Source: Fasciola hepatica
Lineage: Eukaryota; Platyhelminthes; Trematoda; Plagiorchiida; Fasciolidae
NCBI GenBank assembly: GCA_948099385.1
Contig: CANUEZ040000020.1
Location: 3,566,501-3,630,500, forward strand
DNA length: 64,000 bases
Direction of reading: 5' to 3'
Position numbers and translations under genes: made by a program. Positions 44,727 through 54,679 of the stretch are shown here, one piece after another (positions within the stretch are counted from its first letter, which is position 1; every line of letters starts with the position of its first letter). The notes beneath the pieces are model-generated. The model was not told the DNA's origin. It saw only the letters and a list, made by a program, of their open reading frames with translations, and ran no database searches.

Positions 44727-45290
44727 ATGCAGAAATCCCAAGCCAAATCTCTGGAAGACGGCGAGACACCCACGTCAAGCGAACGACTGAATTCTACTGA
44801 TGTCACGCCAATACTAGGCAGTAACTTAGACCGGCGTTCTGTGAACAATCGGAATCACCAACCCACCCCTTCTGTTCCTGTCCCGGATAAGATAACCTCG
44901 GGAAGCAACTATAACACGTGGGAAAAACAAACCGAAATTTATCTCCGGGTTTTACCCACGAACAAACATGCGGATCTAATCTACAGCCTCCTTGCAGATG
45001 ATGCCTTTGTCGTGGTAGCGGATTCTAAGATCTTTAAGAAAGTGGTGACTGCCAATACGTTTATATGACTAAGACAGCTACTTGACTCTCTAAAACTGGT
45101 ACTGAAGTATCGTAGAGAACTTCACGTTAGCAGGCAACTTCACAACGGAGACGTCTGCACATACCTTCGAGCACTATGTCATCTGGCAGAACGTGGCTTT
45201 GCAGACGAATCTGCCGTAGACCACGACAAACCCATCCCAGAGCAACTACTCGGAGGGACGTCGTCTACCAGTGTACTGAAAGAATTCTGT
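44727..45290 (+). pseudogene. Gyp-H gag
   Basis: ATG at 44727 is the first after the primer-binding site. Ser/Thr/Asn-rich N-terminal residues are followed by GSNYNTWEKQTEIYLRVLP and HADLIYSLLADDAF, a gag-like capsid start (W near the first helix). After a stop at 45066 the frame goes on with LRQLLDSLKLVLKYRREL, TYLRALCHLAERGFAD and EQLLGGTSS, then breaks off where minus-strand Gyp-D-prime sequence begins. No zinc knuckle remains. Assignment as gag rests on position and residue pattern. Confidence 0.6.
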
Positions 45291-45495
45291 CTGCAACCAC
45301 CATAAAATTCAGATGCGGCGGTTGATCAAGTGAACTTGCTTGTAAGGATAGTCGCGGCGATCTTGCGTCAAACGCAGCATTAGTCCCACGCCGAAGCACC
45401 CGAATGCTGCACCATAACTCGAACCGTTCAATACAGTCTTCAATTTCAAATGCACCAGCGTGCAGGTTCAGCTGTTCAATACTGGAGAGCATCAT

Positions 45496-45507
45496 GACGC
45501 TTCGCCA
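45496..45507 (-). other. Primer-binding site of Gyp-D-prime
   Basis: On the minus strand TGGCGAAGCGTC follows the LTR end after two bases. The Gyp-D copy is TGGCATCGCGTC (61896-61907). Confidence 0.6.
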
Positions 45508-45509
45508 AT

Positions 45510-45692
45510 TGTAATAGTCGCAATACCCGAACTGATAGAACGTACTGAAATCGCTCCCACCAGGAACTAAGTGAAGCAAAGTAGCAACAACACCAAGGAT
45601 GCGGAATAGCGCGTTAATTGTATTTCAAAGATGGTTTGTATGAATGTTAGGTCAAAGAAAATAATTGGTAGATTAGAAGTTGGTCAGTCACA
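45510..45692 (-). repeat. Gyp-D-prime LTR (183 bp)
   Basis: Starts TGTAATAG and ends AGTCACA on the plus strand. Matches the Gyp-D LTR at 57947-58140, including aatagcgcgtta (aatagcacgtta in Gyp-D) and ataattggtaga. Confidence 0.78.
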
Positions 45693-45829
45693 TGGAGCTT
45701 TTGCCGTACCTGTCCTCGGCGATCCTCCTTGGTTGAGGTTCATCCGCGTGCGTAGCTACGAAGCTGTACTTGGCTGTACCACGTGTGATGGCGACTGAAT
45801 CATCACAGGCAGCTCTCATCAAAAATACC

Positions 45830-46571
45830 TACCGTGAGAGTTAAAGCAGCCAGCTGACGAATGGAAGTATAAGCACACTTTTGTTCAGTATTCCAAACAA
45901 ATTTTTGTCCATTTCATGTCAGTTTACGTTCTGGTTCCGAAATTGTTGCAAAGTTTTTAAAAATTCGTATATAGTAAGCACAAAGGCCTAAAAAGTGCAT
46001 TGCTTGCTCAGCTGTTACCGCTTTCTGGCATTCCAGGATAGAACGTGTATTCCTCTCAGTAGGTTTCATTACACCCGATGAAATGACATGACCGAGAAAC
46101 TCAGTTTCTGGCACAGTGAATTGGTACTTCTGTAAATTTAAACGCAAATTTAGTTTATCCAACCGACGCAATACGGTATTTAGGTTACACGCGTGTTTTT
46201 CGGGAGATTTGCCAAACACGCAAATATCATCCATGTAAACTATGAAACCTTTCAGATCTGCGAAACAAAGTGTCATAGACTTTTTTCAAGCTGCTCGTGC
46301 ATTAGCCAGCCCCATAGGAAGTACTTTGTATTGGAAGAGTTCATCCTGAGTTGGAAAAGCCGTCAAATGTGAATCAGTTGTGAGTGGCATGTGAAAATAG
46401 GCGCTTCTCACATCCAACTTGGAAAATACTTTAGCACCGACTAACTTAACGATTAGTTCGTCCGCAGTTGGTAACCTAAGTTTGTCTACTATGACATGCT
46501 TGTTTAGCATGCTTAAATCAGCACTAACCAGTACAAATTCATCTTTCTTGAGAATTGCAACCAAAGGGTAT
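45830..46571 (-). pseudogene. Gyp-G reverse transcriptase palm and thumb
   Basis: Two frames in series. The first (46286-46564) has LVAILKKDEFVLVSADLSML, VFSKLDVRSAYFHMPLT with a catalytic Asp, and LFQYKVLPMGLANA. After a stop, 45914-46276 has GFIVYMDDICVFGKSPEKH with the YMDD active site, TEFLGHVISSGVMKP and FLGLCAYYIRIFKNFA. The catalytic residues are intact. A further stop precedes FVWNTEQKCA at the left end. The RT N terminus lies beyond RTE-1, at 50404-50560. Confidence 0.83.
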
Positions 46572-46772
46572 TATCATCCCCATCATCGTACAGCGTTAAA
46601 CAGTAGGGCAAGCCCCACTGACCATTGCCTTTCTCACCATGTTGCACGCTGAATTAGAAAGTATGAATATAAAAGATGGACAGGGAGTGGACCTACATGG
46701 GTGGGAAAAGGAAAGAATGCCCTAGTAGCCAACACACGGAATACACAGTCTAACTGTACAAACGCACATCGA

Positions 46773-49031
46773 TCAGCCATTCTGATTCGATAGAAAGTGA
46801 CAACACGATCGCCACTGTTCGCGGTTCGAAGCCATATCCTTCAGTGTCTCCAGCCAACTGGTAGACGGATCTTTTGGACACCAACCACGAAGACGTGAAG
46901 CACCTACTTTTCCTAAGTCTGCTGTACATTTTTTCATTCCTCGCTGCCACGTCATCTGTTGACCTCCACGTGGTCTCTTCCACTCCCTAGGAGGAACGGA
47001 GAATAGGACGCGATACGGTAGACGTGTTTTTGACATACGTAACACATGCCCCAACCAACGAAGTCTACTAAGTTGGATACGCTGTGACAGAACGTTCTCT
47101 GAATTACTACCCAATACTCGATTTCTGACCTCAGCATTGCCTACTCGGCTAATCCACCCGATCTTAGCGATACTACGTAAACATCGGTGGTCAAAAACCT
47201 CAAGACGACGAATATCTACAGCACGCAGACTCCAAGTTTCGCAACCATACAACAAAATCGAACGCACTGCGGCACAGCATACACGACCTTTCAACTTCAG
47301 TGAAATATCAGGTCCAGCGTACGCCGCTCGAACCTTGGATATACGCGTGCTCACCTCTACTACTGTGCTCCCATCTGTCGTCAGGCTGCTGCCGAGGTAG
47401 GTGAAGTGGTCGACAACTGACAGCACCTCCCCATCGAACATAAAGCTCGGAACCGTTGACGTCCAGTCCTGTAACATCACCCTGCACTTTGAAGGTGCAA
47501 AGCGCATGCCAAATGAAGCTACAGCTCTCGCGAGTCTATCTAGTGCACGTTGAGCATGTTCCGTGGATTCGAACAAGCAGACAACGTCGTCCACGTAATC
47601 TGGGCCACACAGCTTTCCACTATTTCCTAGTTCGACGCCTACATCCTGAAGATTTTGCAACGCATTCTCCATTATCTCGTCCATGACGAAGTTGAACAAA
47701 AATGGAGACATGGGACATCCTTGTCGAACACCACTGGTCGTTTCGAACCGACCGGATAGTTCACCGTAAACTCTAACGCGACCAGAAATATGAGAATACA
47801 ATGATCTCAGTAGGTTCACGAACTTCTGAGGCATACCTTTTCGATGAATAGCACTGAAAAACGCTACTCGATCAACTGGATCGAAAGCGCCTGTTAAGTC
47901 TAAGAAAATCATTATTGTCGGTCGGCGGTGCGTGTGACGCGTCTCAAGTAGTCGGCGAAGAGTAAAAATCTGGTCGATGCATCCTCGACCTGGGCGGAAT
48001 CCAGCCTGCTGTTCGCGAGCACTCCTCTCGTGAGCCGGTGTAAGACGGTGCAGTAGAATTGAGGCTAATACTTTGGTGATTATCGGAATTAAGCTAATCC
48101 CACGATGGTTACTACAGTCATTGCGTATTCCCTTCTTGAAGATGGGAACAATCAACGACGGACTCCATATTAACGGAATACGCTCCTCGTTCCAAATGTC
48201 ACGGAGCAAGACGGTAAGTGTCTTTATCAAAACATTCCCACCCAGTTTGAAAAGAACTGGGGGAAGTTCGTCGGGATCCGCCACTTTCCCTCGCTTTAGT
48301 GATCGAATATATGATTCTGCTTCTACTTCCGATGTGGGCTCAAGTGACACCACCCAAGGAGTTGCAGTTGTTGATACAGGAGTAACTACACTAGCGTGCG
48401 GCCTGCTAAACTGTTCCTTGAAGTATTCAGCCCAACGGTCAAGCCGTTGCTGTTTGTTATGGATGGGTTCTCCATTCCTATCGCGAATCGTCTCACCGAC
48501 TTGGATGCGCCGTCCACCGGTGTCACGAATAAGTTTGAACAGTCTTTGTCTGTTACCTGAAGCAGCTGCTATTTCCATCTCTTCGGCTACCTTGACCCAC
48601 CGATTTTCGCGATCCTTCTTAAGGCTTTTCGTAACTTGCCTTTGTAGCTTTCTCCTCATCTTATTCATCTTACGGTTCGAGAGCTGACGCCTTTGCTCCA
48701 TTATACTCAGCGACTCTTGTAAGATCCGGTGTCTTTGATGGACAACGGATTTAGGACCACAGGCAAAACCTGCTGCAACGTGCACCGCCTGTTTGATATG
48801 AGCCCAATGCTCATCTACATTACTGTTCGTCGTAGATCCTAGCTCATGTGCTAACTTCTGCTCATAACGGGTGCGTACTTCTGGATCACACAAACGTTGC
48901 ACGGCTAATGGGTTTGCGGTTTGCGACGATGACCATGGAGCTGGAGAGATAATCACATTAAAACTAATGCATGGTCCGACTCTACGTACGTGGACCAGTA
49001 AGATCTGCAGTTCTGAACAGAACTGCACCAC
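46773..49031 (-). CDS. RTE-1 reverse transcriptase
   Basis: A 752-codon open frame; its true start is upstream in the endonuclease. RT blocks seen: ELPPVLFKLGGNVLIK, IWSPSLIVPIFKKG, NHRGISLIPIITKVLA, EQQAGFRPGRGCIDQIF, IMIFLDLTGAFDPVDR with the first catalytic Asp, SGVRQGCPMSPFLFNF, and GPDYVDDVVCLFES with the active site near 47590. A C-terminal region with LLYGCETW and RLRWLGHVLRM is typical of RTE. The usual active site is YADD; YVDD here is a mild change. The two catalytic Asp are kept. FDPVDR replaces the usual FDSVDR. Confidence 0.88.
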   Translation of the reverse strand: MVQFCSELQILLVHVRRVGPCISFNVIISPAPWSSSQTANPLAVQRLCDPEVRTRYEQKLAHELGSTTNSNVDEHWAHIKQAVHVAAGFACGPKSVVHQRHRILQESLSIMEQRRQLSNRKMNKMRRKLQRQVTKSLKKDRENRWVKVAEEMEIAAASGNRQRLFKLIRDTGGRRIQVGETIRDRNGEPIHNKQQRLDRWAEYFKEQFSRPHASVVTPVSTTATPWVVSLEPTSEVEAESYIRSLKRGKVADPDELPPVLFKLGGNVLIKTLTVLLRDIWNEERIPLIWSPSLIVPIFKKGIRNDCSNHRGISLIPIITKVLASILLHRLTPAHERSAREQQAGFRPGRGCIDQIFTLRRLLETRHTHRRPTIMIFLDLTGAFDPVDRVAFFSAIHRKGMPQKFVNLLRSLYSHISGRVRVYGELSGRFETTSGVRQGCPMSPFLFNFVMDEIMENALQNLQDVGVELGNSGKLCGPDYVDDVVCLFESTEHAQRALDRLARAVASFGMRFAPSKCRVMLQDWTSTVPSFMFDGEVLSVVDHFTYLGSSLTTDGSTVVEVSTRISKVRAAYAGPDISLKLKGRVCCAAVRSILLYGCETWSLRAVDIRRLEVFDHRCLRSIAKIGWISRVGNAEVRNRVLGSNSENVLSQRIQLSRLRWLGHVLRMSKTRLPYRVLFSVPPREWKRPRGGQQMTWQRGMKKCTADLGKVGASRLRGWCPKDPSTSWLETLKDMASNREQWRSCCHFLSNQNG

Positions 49032-50081
49032 CGGTAGCTTACGGCGATATGATCAATTTGATTCAAAGTATCTGTGGAGTTAGAGCGCCATGTCGCTGTG
49101 CGACGCGAGCTGTGTCGGAAATTGGTGCTAGAGAAGAACAATCGATTGTCTGCACAAAACTGGAGAAGTCTATCCCCGTTATCTGTACGCTCAGCAGGTA
49201 AAGCACAACGCCCACTTAAACAGGCTTCTGACACACTAACTTTGCCAACTTGTGCATTGAAGTCACCAGCTAGCACTACAATGTCAGAACCTTTACTGCT
49301 GCGAATGAGATGGCGAGGGCATCATAGAACTAATCTTTCTGCAAGTCTCAGCTGCAGTCCGTTGGGGCGTATGCCGAGGTCACAAACAAATTACGCTTAA
49401 CACAACTATCCTTTCGAACGCCAACTGACCCCTGGAGTCTTACAGCACATAAACGACTGTTAACCGGGATCCAGTGCAAAAGGGCAGCCTCAGCCTTCTC
49501 AGTCAAGACTACTCCTACACCACGTTGACCCACAGCTCTAGCTGCTTCGTCTCCTGAGGTGCGAAGAAAATACCTCGACGAGATACCATACCAGGAGCAG
49601 TTAGTTGAATTACACTGCTCGGATCCTGGATACGCGTTCCACTTAAGCAGCAGACATCAATCTTCAGAGAATCTATTGTGAGGGCTAGGCACGCCTGCTG
49701 ACCGACCTGCATGAGTGTACGCACGTTGAAGGAGCCGAGATTCAGAGGCTGACGAGGCTTGAGAAAATGTGAGTTACCAGACAGAGGATTATTCCCGACA
49801 CTATTTGACAGTGAATCGTTACGAGTATCTGGCGTGTTATCAGTGGGAGCTTTATGGATGGATAGATGGGGCAAAGAGGGGTGATTAGGGATAGAATAAA
49901 AAGGTTGAATAAAAGAGAGGGATTTCTGAGCAGTAGCCCACTTATCACTACCCACTCCGCTCGATGCGATGGGCAGCGCGGTCCTGATTATCCTGCGTGA
50001 CGACCGATGTAGTATGAAATTCTTTGTATTCGTGCAGTTCATGGGAGATGTTGGACGGGTACTGCTAGGGTGTCCAGCCAC
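48953..50081 (-). pseudogene. RTE-1 endonuclease, frameshifted
   Basis: N-terminal frame 49515-50081: a Ser/Pro-rich lead followed by LNLGSFNVRTLMQVGQQACL and IDVCCLSGTRIQ, the start of the RTE nuclease, where SGTRIQ replaces the usual E-T-R-I/W motif and loses the catalytic Glu. Frame 49348-49533: RGVGVVLTEKAEAALLHW and LFVTSAYAPTD. Frame 48953-49276: LAGDFNAQVG (metal-binding GDFN), NQIDHIAVSYRW and ESDHALVLM with the SDH box. At least three frame changes separate the pieces and the RT, so the copy cannot make an intact protein. Confidence 0.85.
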
Positions 50082-50397
50082 AAAGCAGGAGAACGATTAG
50101 GGTCCTCATCCAAAGCCTTTAGTTCTAGCAAGAACCTATCCGCAAAGCAGCGGGATGGCTTAGTGGAAGCCCATTTGCTTGGGTCAATTATTCTTCCACT
50201 GATTTTGCCGATTTAGTTGCCAGCTCAAGTCAACCCCCAACCTGGAGGACCAGGAGACTGGACTTTGTCTGACCTCTACCCATTGACCTGTCAGGTATGA
50301 TTGCATCTCCGGCTTAAAGAAGCCATCCTGTATAGCTCTTTGGGTCATAGAGGTGCGCAAGCCATCACACCACGTCAAGGTGCAGTCTCGTCGTGAT
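50082..50397 (-). other. RTE-1 5' region
   Basis: Sequence between the right target duplication and the endonuclease frame. A 79-codon frame (50184-50423) runs into Gyp-G and is not taken as a gene. A word resembling an internal pol III A box (tggcttagtgg, 50156) is present, but no B box at tRNA spacing. Confidence 0.45.
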
Positions 50398-50403
50398 GGG
50401 TAT

Positions 50404-50825
50404 ACCCACTCAGAGCAGTGCATTGGCCCAATTGAATAGTTCTCGAGTAGTTCCCGAAGTGCTCTGGTAACTGCCTCTCTTCTAACAAATGGTATTGGTC
50501 GAGGTTGATGGATGCTGAATAAAGTCGCGTTGGAAATACGTGTCGTCCAGTTGGAATTCGACCGATGTCGTCCTCAAACAAGCTGGGATATTTCGCCTGG
50601 AAGCCGCTAACTTTTACGTTTGCGACAAGCATTCTGTTAACGCATGGAGCAACTTGCAACGATACCGCGGAGTTTCGGCCCAAGAGCGGCTTCCTGTTAA
50701 TATTGGACACGTATTAAGCAATCCGACACTTACAAATTTCGTTCAAAAACAAACTTACATGTGCAAAACCAAGAACTGGCACCGTATCGTTTGAATAACT
50801 GCCAAAGGTGTATGATGACGAGTGT
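50404..50825 (-). pseudogene. Gyp-G protease second half and RT N terminus
   Basis: Reading leftward from about 50810: YSNDTVPVLGFAHVSLFL, a retropepsin flap and second-half pattern, then after a stop KPLLGRNSAVSLQV with the LLGR motif at the protease end. FQAKYPSLFEDDIGRIPTGR is the protease-RT linker. After a frameshift, PRPIPFVRREAVTRALREL is the usual RT entry. The frame ends at SEWVYP, where RTE-1 begins. On the far side of RTE-1 it resumes as YPLVAILKK. Confidence 0.72.
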
Positions 50826-51808
50826 ATCAAGTCAAGTCAGGTCAAGTATTTGGTTTATGCACCCTGATGGACGAATATTTAACAGTACACAGCTAATTAC
50901 ACGAAAAAGAAAGCAGTAAGTACAACAACAAGAAAACGCAATGATAAGGGGTAACGTAGGAGCTAAGACAATAAACGCTATCTAAGTTCAGCATCAATGT
51001 TTCCAGGACTAGATGAGAAGCACGCAAGATAAAGGGAAACAGAGGACCGGTAGGCAGTCGTGCGTGCATAAATCATCCTATAACTATTGCGGGTGGAGGA
51101 GGAGGAAGCACACGTGCTGAGGTCCCTGTGAAGCGAGTCATTCCAAATTCTCTCGGCGAATCTTTTGCACATTTTGTGATATTGGAATATGCTGGAGTCT
51201 GTGAGATCTTCACGAGGTATATCAATTTCATAGGATAAGTGTTTGAGAGACTTTTTTACTGTGGTGAAATCTCCAGCATGTAGGCCGGGGAAGAAGAGGG
51301 AGAAGAATACAACCAATGAGGTAATATGCGTACAAGGACAAAACGTTGAATGATGCAAAGGGGCACTGACATTGCTTTCAGACGCAAAATGTGGCAAGTT
51401 AGTCTTCTCACTTGTGTGAAGGCGTGGGAAACATGTTCAGTCCCGCAAAGATTATGGATGACCGTTATCCCAAGGTATTTGACCAATAGTGGATGAAAAA
51501 CGGAGATGTTTCCTACGTGAACTTCTGGACAGGACTTCAGAGAGCTCTCATACTTGGAGCCTTTGAGAAAAAACAACAACTGAGCACTGACGGGGATTTA
51601 AGATTATGCTATGGGCTTCGGACCAACGGTCAGTATCTAAGAGACTAAATTGGAGTTCAGGTGTAGCCGATGCATTAGGATGGGGTAACCCAACCGCAAC
51701 ATCATCTGAATACTTGCTAATGAAGAAACAGTCACCGATAGGCATGGAGGACACGTAGGCGGAGAATCGAAAAGGGAAGAGGATTGCGCCTGTAGTACGC
51801 CTTGGTCT
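50826..51808 (-). mobile_element. CR1-F, CR1-like non-LTR fragment inside Gyp-G
   Basis: 5'-truncated element with RT and 3' end. The left end on the plus strand is a run of aagtc/aggtc words (50829-50846), that is, a (TTGAC)n-like 3' tail on the minus strand, preceded by a word resembling ATAAACCA. The right end lies in the palm of RT near 51808. It interrupts the Gyp-G protease. No clear target duplication was seen. Confidence 0.7.
50978..51808 (-). pseudogene. CR1-F reverse transcriptase, C-terminal half
   Basis: Near 51800 the frame shows GAILFPFRFSAYVSSMPIGD (the block before the active site). It then shows FFISKYSDDVAVGLPHP with YSDD at the catalytic site, SEAHSIILNPRQCSVVVF, and after a stop VKYLGITVIHNLCGTEHVSH and LKAMSVPLCIIQRFVLV. 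The last frame (50978-51397) has KRFAERIWNDSLHRDL. These are thumb and C-terminal blocks of CR1/Jockey RTs. The family differs from those at 1-3762 and 13690-14040. Confidence 0.75.
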
Positions 51809-51809
51809 G

Positions 51810-52100
51810 AAGTAGTGATAAAATGATTGCGGTAAACATTGTGAGGTATTACAGTTATGGGTGAAGCTGAATCTAGTTCAATTTTTAAAGAATGTACATT
51901 ATCATCATGTTCGAAACAGACCTTGCGAATATCAGGCAAAGGCAATTTAGGTTCAACATAATGCAACGCTGTACGAGATGAACGAGTATTTAGGGCGTAT
52001 ATTTTATCAGAAGGCTGATTTGTGGAATATAGATTACTAGGATTCATGTCACATACGTGAGAAAAAGTACTTTTACGACAAACATGAGCAAAATAACCAT
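51810..52100 (-). pseudogene. Gyp-G zinc knuckle and protease first half
   Basis: In the frame ending the gag part, CPYRT, a stop, then GKYGYFAHVC reads as a CCHC knuckle (C-x2-C-x4-H-x4-C) whose second Cys position is the TGA. Next come YALNTRSSRTALHYVEPKL and LKIELDSASPITVIPHNVY, the protease start. The catalytic D-S/T-G here is DSA, so the Gly is changed. The protease breaks off at the CR1-F junction and resumes near 50810. Confidence 0.68.
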
Positions 52101-52102
52101 AC

Positions 52103-52930
52103 TTACCTCAAGTGCGGTATGGACATTTGGCGAGAGTTAGAGTTTATGGTCAGCTTTATGTTGGATTCTTCCGCGTCTATAGCAGCAACCACGCGCTGTA
52201 TGGAGACACGACCTGTGTTCGGTGTGACAGCTTTTTTGAGAGTAATATTTGTATTAACTACATCGGCGTGGAATAGTTTCCCCTGCTCGTGAATATCACT
52301 TTTGATACGTGCAATGTAACATGCAATATCCCAATTGAGTTTGAGGGAATTTTCTGCTTCGTAAATTCTTTGACCACAGACGTCGGAAACTAGTTGTTTA
52401 ACAAAAAGCACCTCTTCAGCTTTCTTTGCTGGCACAAAGTTGTAGTCACACCCTTGTATAGCACAGAGAAGCCGAAATATGAAATCATCAATTTTCTCTC
52501 CGGACTGCTGCTTCATAAGTGGAAATTTGTAACGTGCCACACAGGCATTTATACGGAGTCCCCATTGTTTGTCTAGTGTTTCCAGCGCATCCGTCAACGA
52601 TGTTTTCATATGCAGATCCAATGCGTCAAAAAGACTTCGTCCTTCATTCCCCAGATGAAGTCAATGAAGTTTCAACATATAATCCTCTGAAAGCTTGGTG
52701 TCCGTATTAAAGACTGGCGAAATCTCCACATAATCGATGAAAGTAGATTTCCACGGATTCCACGAATCTGAGGGTGGTTTAACAGTAGCATCGATCGAAT
52801 TGTAATAGTCTTTCCACAGGTTTGAAGCCGCAACGTCAAATGTTTTGTTCAAAAATTCGGTAGCAGAAGAAGGGCGCACTTGTACGAGTGAAAGAGCAAT
52901 CAGTACGGACGTACGGCAGGCACAAGCACA
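52103..52930 (-). pseudogene. Gyp-G gag
   Basis: The 172-codon frame (52103-52621) has LETLDKQWGLRINACVARYK, QQSGEKIDDFIFRLL and SDVCGQRIYEAENSLKLNW. Upstream, 52661-52930 has SATEFLNKTFDVAASNLW and DSWNPWKSTFIDYVEISPVF, a plausible capsid N terminus. The two are joined through a short stretch with a stop. The pattern resembles Gypsy retrotransposon gag. The start codon and 5' LTR are not identified in 52930-53270. Confidence 0.65.
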
Positions 52931-53276
52931 GGCAAGCACGTGAGAAATAAAACGCCAACACGTATGCAAGCACATAAGTCAAGGCTGTATGCAATGGAAA
53001 AAAGCAAGACAACTGTATAATTGGATTAAGATGCGCAAGGTCGTGCAACATGTGATATGATATGATTGGTCAATGCTGTCTGGGATGAAATGGGCCAAAC
53101 GTCAACTGTGTACGGGAGTGTGCGTGCATGCGAGATTGTTTGTCTAAGCACATGCCTATTCAAGCCGAACATAACAATGTCTTATCAAGACGACTCGCAC
53201 GACATAACAGAGATTGCACATCGTGTGTCACTGAATATGTGGCGACAGTGAGGCTGCAACGAGCGGAATACAAACG

Positions 53277-54673
53277 GTGGTGAACAGATCAAGCGAACGA
53301 CCCGGAAACAGCTTTGACGTACGATCGATTATGCTCAGGAGGCGACCGATCAATGTGCACCGAGATGGCAGGAAACAGTTAAGCGACTCACTACCTATGG
53401 GCGATGAGGACCGGCTGAATATGGAAGAGGGAGTACTGCTTGTAAACTATGGTTCAAACTACATCTTACAGACAGGGATTCCTCAAGAATTTGTAAAGGA
53501 AATGCTACAAGATCTGCACACGGAACTGGGCCACGCCGGTAATAATAAATTGGAAGCAAATATAAGACAACGGTTTGGTGGCCGCACTTACTCAGAGACA
53601 TCGGTAACTTCTACAAATAGGTGTGAATTCTGTGGCTGCTTCAAAAACCCACCTCACGGTCGCCGGGGCCCACTGCAAGCAATGGGCGCTGGGTGCCCCA
53701 ATGAACTGGTTGGTGTGGAAAAATGGGCCCTGTACCTGACACCCCTTTGAACCTCGTACCGGTAGACTACTTCACAAAGTGGTGCAAAGTCATCTCACTT
53801 CGGCAAGTTGATGCTGTGGCAGATGCAATTCTGGATGGGTGGATGTACAAATGGGGCGAACCTGGCCAACTCCACTCAAATTTTGAAAATGCACTGATGA
53901 AGGAGCTACGTAGAGCGTTGGACATAGACAAGACCAGAACGATGGCATATCACCCCCAAAGCCACGGCCAAGTAGAATGAACAAATCGTTCTATAAAAGT
54001 CTGCTGAAGGCCGTCGCAGACTCCAATCCCAAAGAATGGAATCCGGTACTACCGCGCTACCTCCTCGTCTATAATAAAGCGGTCCGTCGTTCCACTGGAC
54101 AAAAGCCACACTTTCGATGGACCCAAAGGGAAATAAGACTAGCAAGTGATAACCGACCGCTTTCCATCGACCATCAACCGCTGTTTGTTACAGAGTACGT
54201 CTTCCTAATGATCGACATCCTTAAGGGGCACATCAAAAGGCCCTCAATCGGCAAGAGGCAGCACATAAGCATCAGAAATATTATTGCGACGAAAACCGTT
54301 TGACACTCCCTTACGAGTGGGCGATCAAGTGTGGCCTCATAAAACCCAACCAGACCCTGGAACACCGGCTAAACTGTGCAAGGTAGGGCAGGGACCTTAT
54401 GTGGTCGAATGAATGCTGTTCGAGACAAATTGTGTTATCCGAGACATTAGAAGTTCCCACCCGTCGTTTGTGGTGCGTTTCAATCAACTTCAACCATATA
54501 CACCAGCCAGCCAACCGGAAGTGAATTTTGAAGAGACTATGGTACATCGACCTGAAGTGGCGATCGAATTAGAAGTGCCGAGTAAGAGAGATTGTGTAAC
54601 GGAGCCAGGAAAGACCTTCTCAGAGGAAGGGCAGCCGTATAAGAGGAAATCGAAAGTGACCGCTGTGAAGTAA
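53277..54673 (+). pseudogene. Gyp-H integrase
   Basis: Plus-strand frames in series. 53277-53750: LHTELGHAGNNKLEANIRQR (H2C2 zinc region) and CEFCGCFKNPPHGRRGPLQ. 53723-53980: PLNLVPVDYFTKWCKVISLR with the first catalytic Asp, then GEPGQLHSNFENALMKELRR, where the usual S-D-x-G is shortened and the second Asp is lost, and TMAYHPQSHGQVE with the catalytic Glu. 53977-54303: AVADSNPKEWNPVLPRYLLV and STGQKPHF. The tail 54413-54673 has VRFNQLQPYTP. Frames change at least four times. Confidence 0.8.
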
Positions 54674-54679
54674 CTGATT

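Larger units (their letters stand above)
45270..45830 (-). mobile_element. Gyp-D-prime: pol end, LTR and gag start in one direction
   Basis: Reading leftward: pol C terminus (about 45830-45692), one LTR (45692-45510), primer-binding site (45507-45496) and the start of gag to about 45270. All parts match Gyp-D (57947-61907). An intact element would have gag and pol inside two LTRs. Here one LTR lies between the end of pol and the start of gag, the order expected from a head-to-tail tandem or a one-LTR circle. Confidence 0.75.
46572..50397 (-). mobile_element. RTE-1, RTE-like non-LTR element, nearly full length
   Basis: Flanked by gggtat on both sides (46566-46571 and 50398-50403), a probable 6-bp target duplication. 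The minus-strand 3' end carries a gatgatgggg-type tail, usual for RTE elements. The element encodes an endonuclease and a reverse transcriptase. A 3' stub of the same family stands at 57886-57946. The length of 3,826 bp is in the usual range for RTE elements. EN is frameshifted, RT mostly open. Confidence 0.85.
45830..52980 (-). mobile_element. Gyp-G, minus-strand Gypsy element split by two insertions
   Basis: In order from the right: gag (52103-52930), protease first half (51810-52100), CR1-F insertion (50826-51808), protease second half and RT N terminus (50404-50825), RTE-1 insertion (46572-50397), RT palm (45830-46571). The frames on both sides of RTE-1 join within a conserved RT motif. 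Left of 45830 the element is replaced by Gyp-D-prime; RNase H, integrase and 3' LTR are not seen. It lies inside Gyp-H. Confidence 0.72.

Noticed and set aside
50150..50200. tRNA-like A box (tggcttagtgg) at the RTE-1 5' end suggesting a SINE.
   Set aside because: No matching B box at the right distance. The region lies within the limits set by the RTE-1 target duplication.
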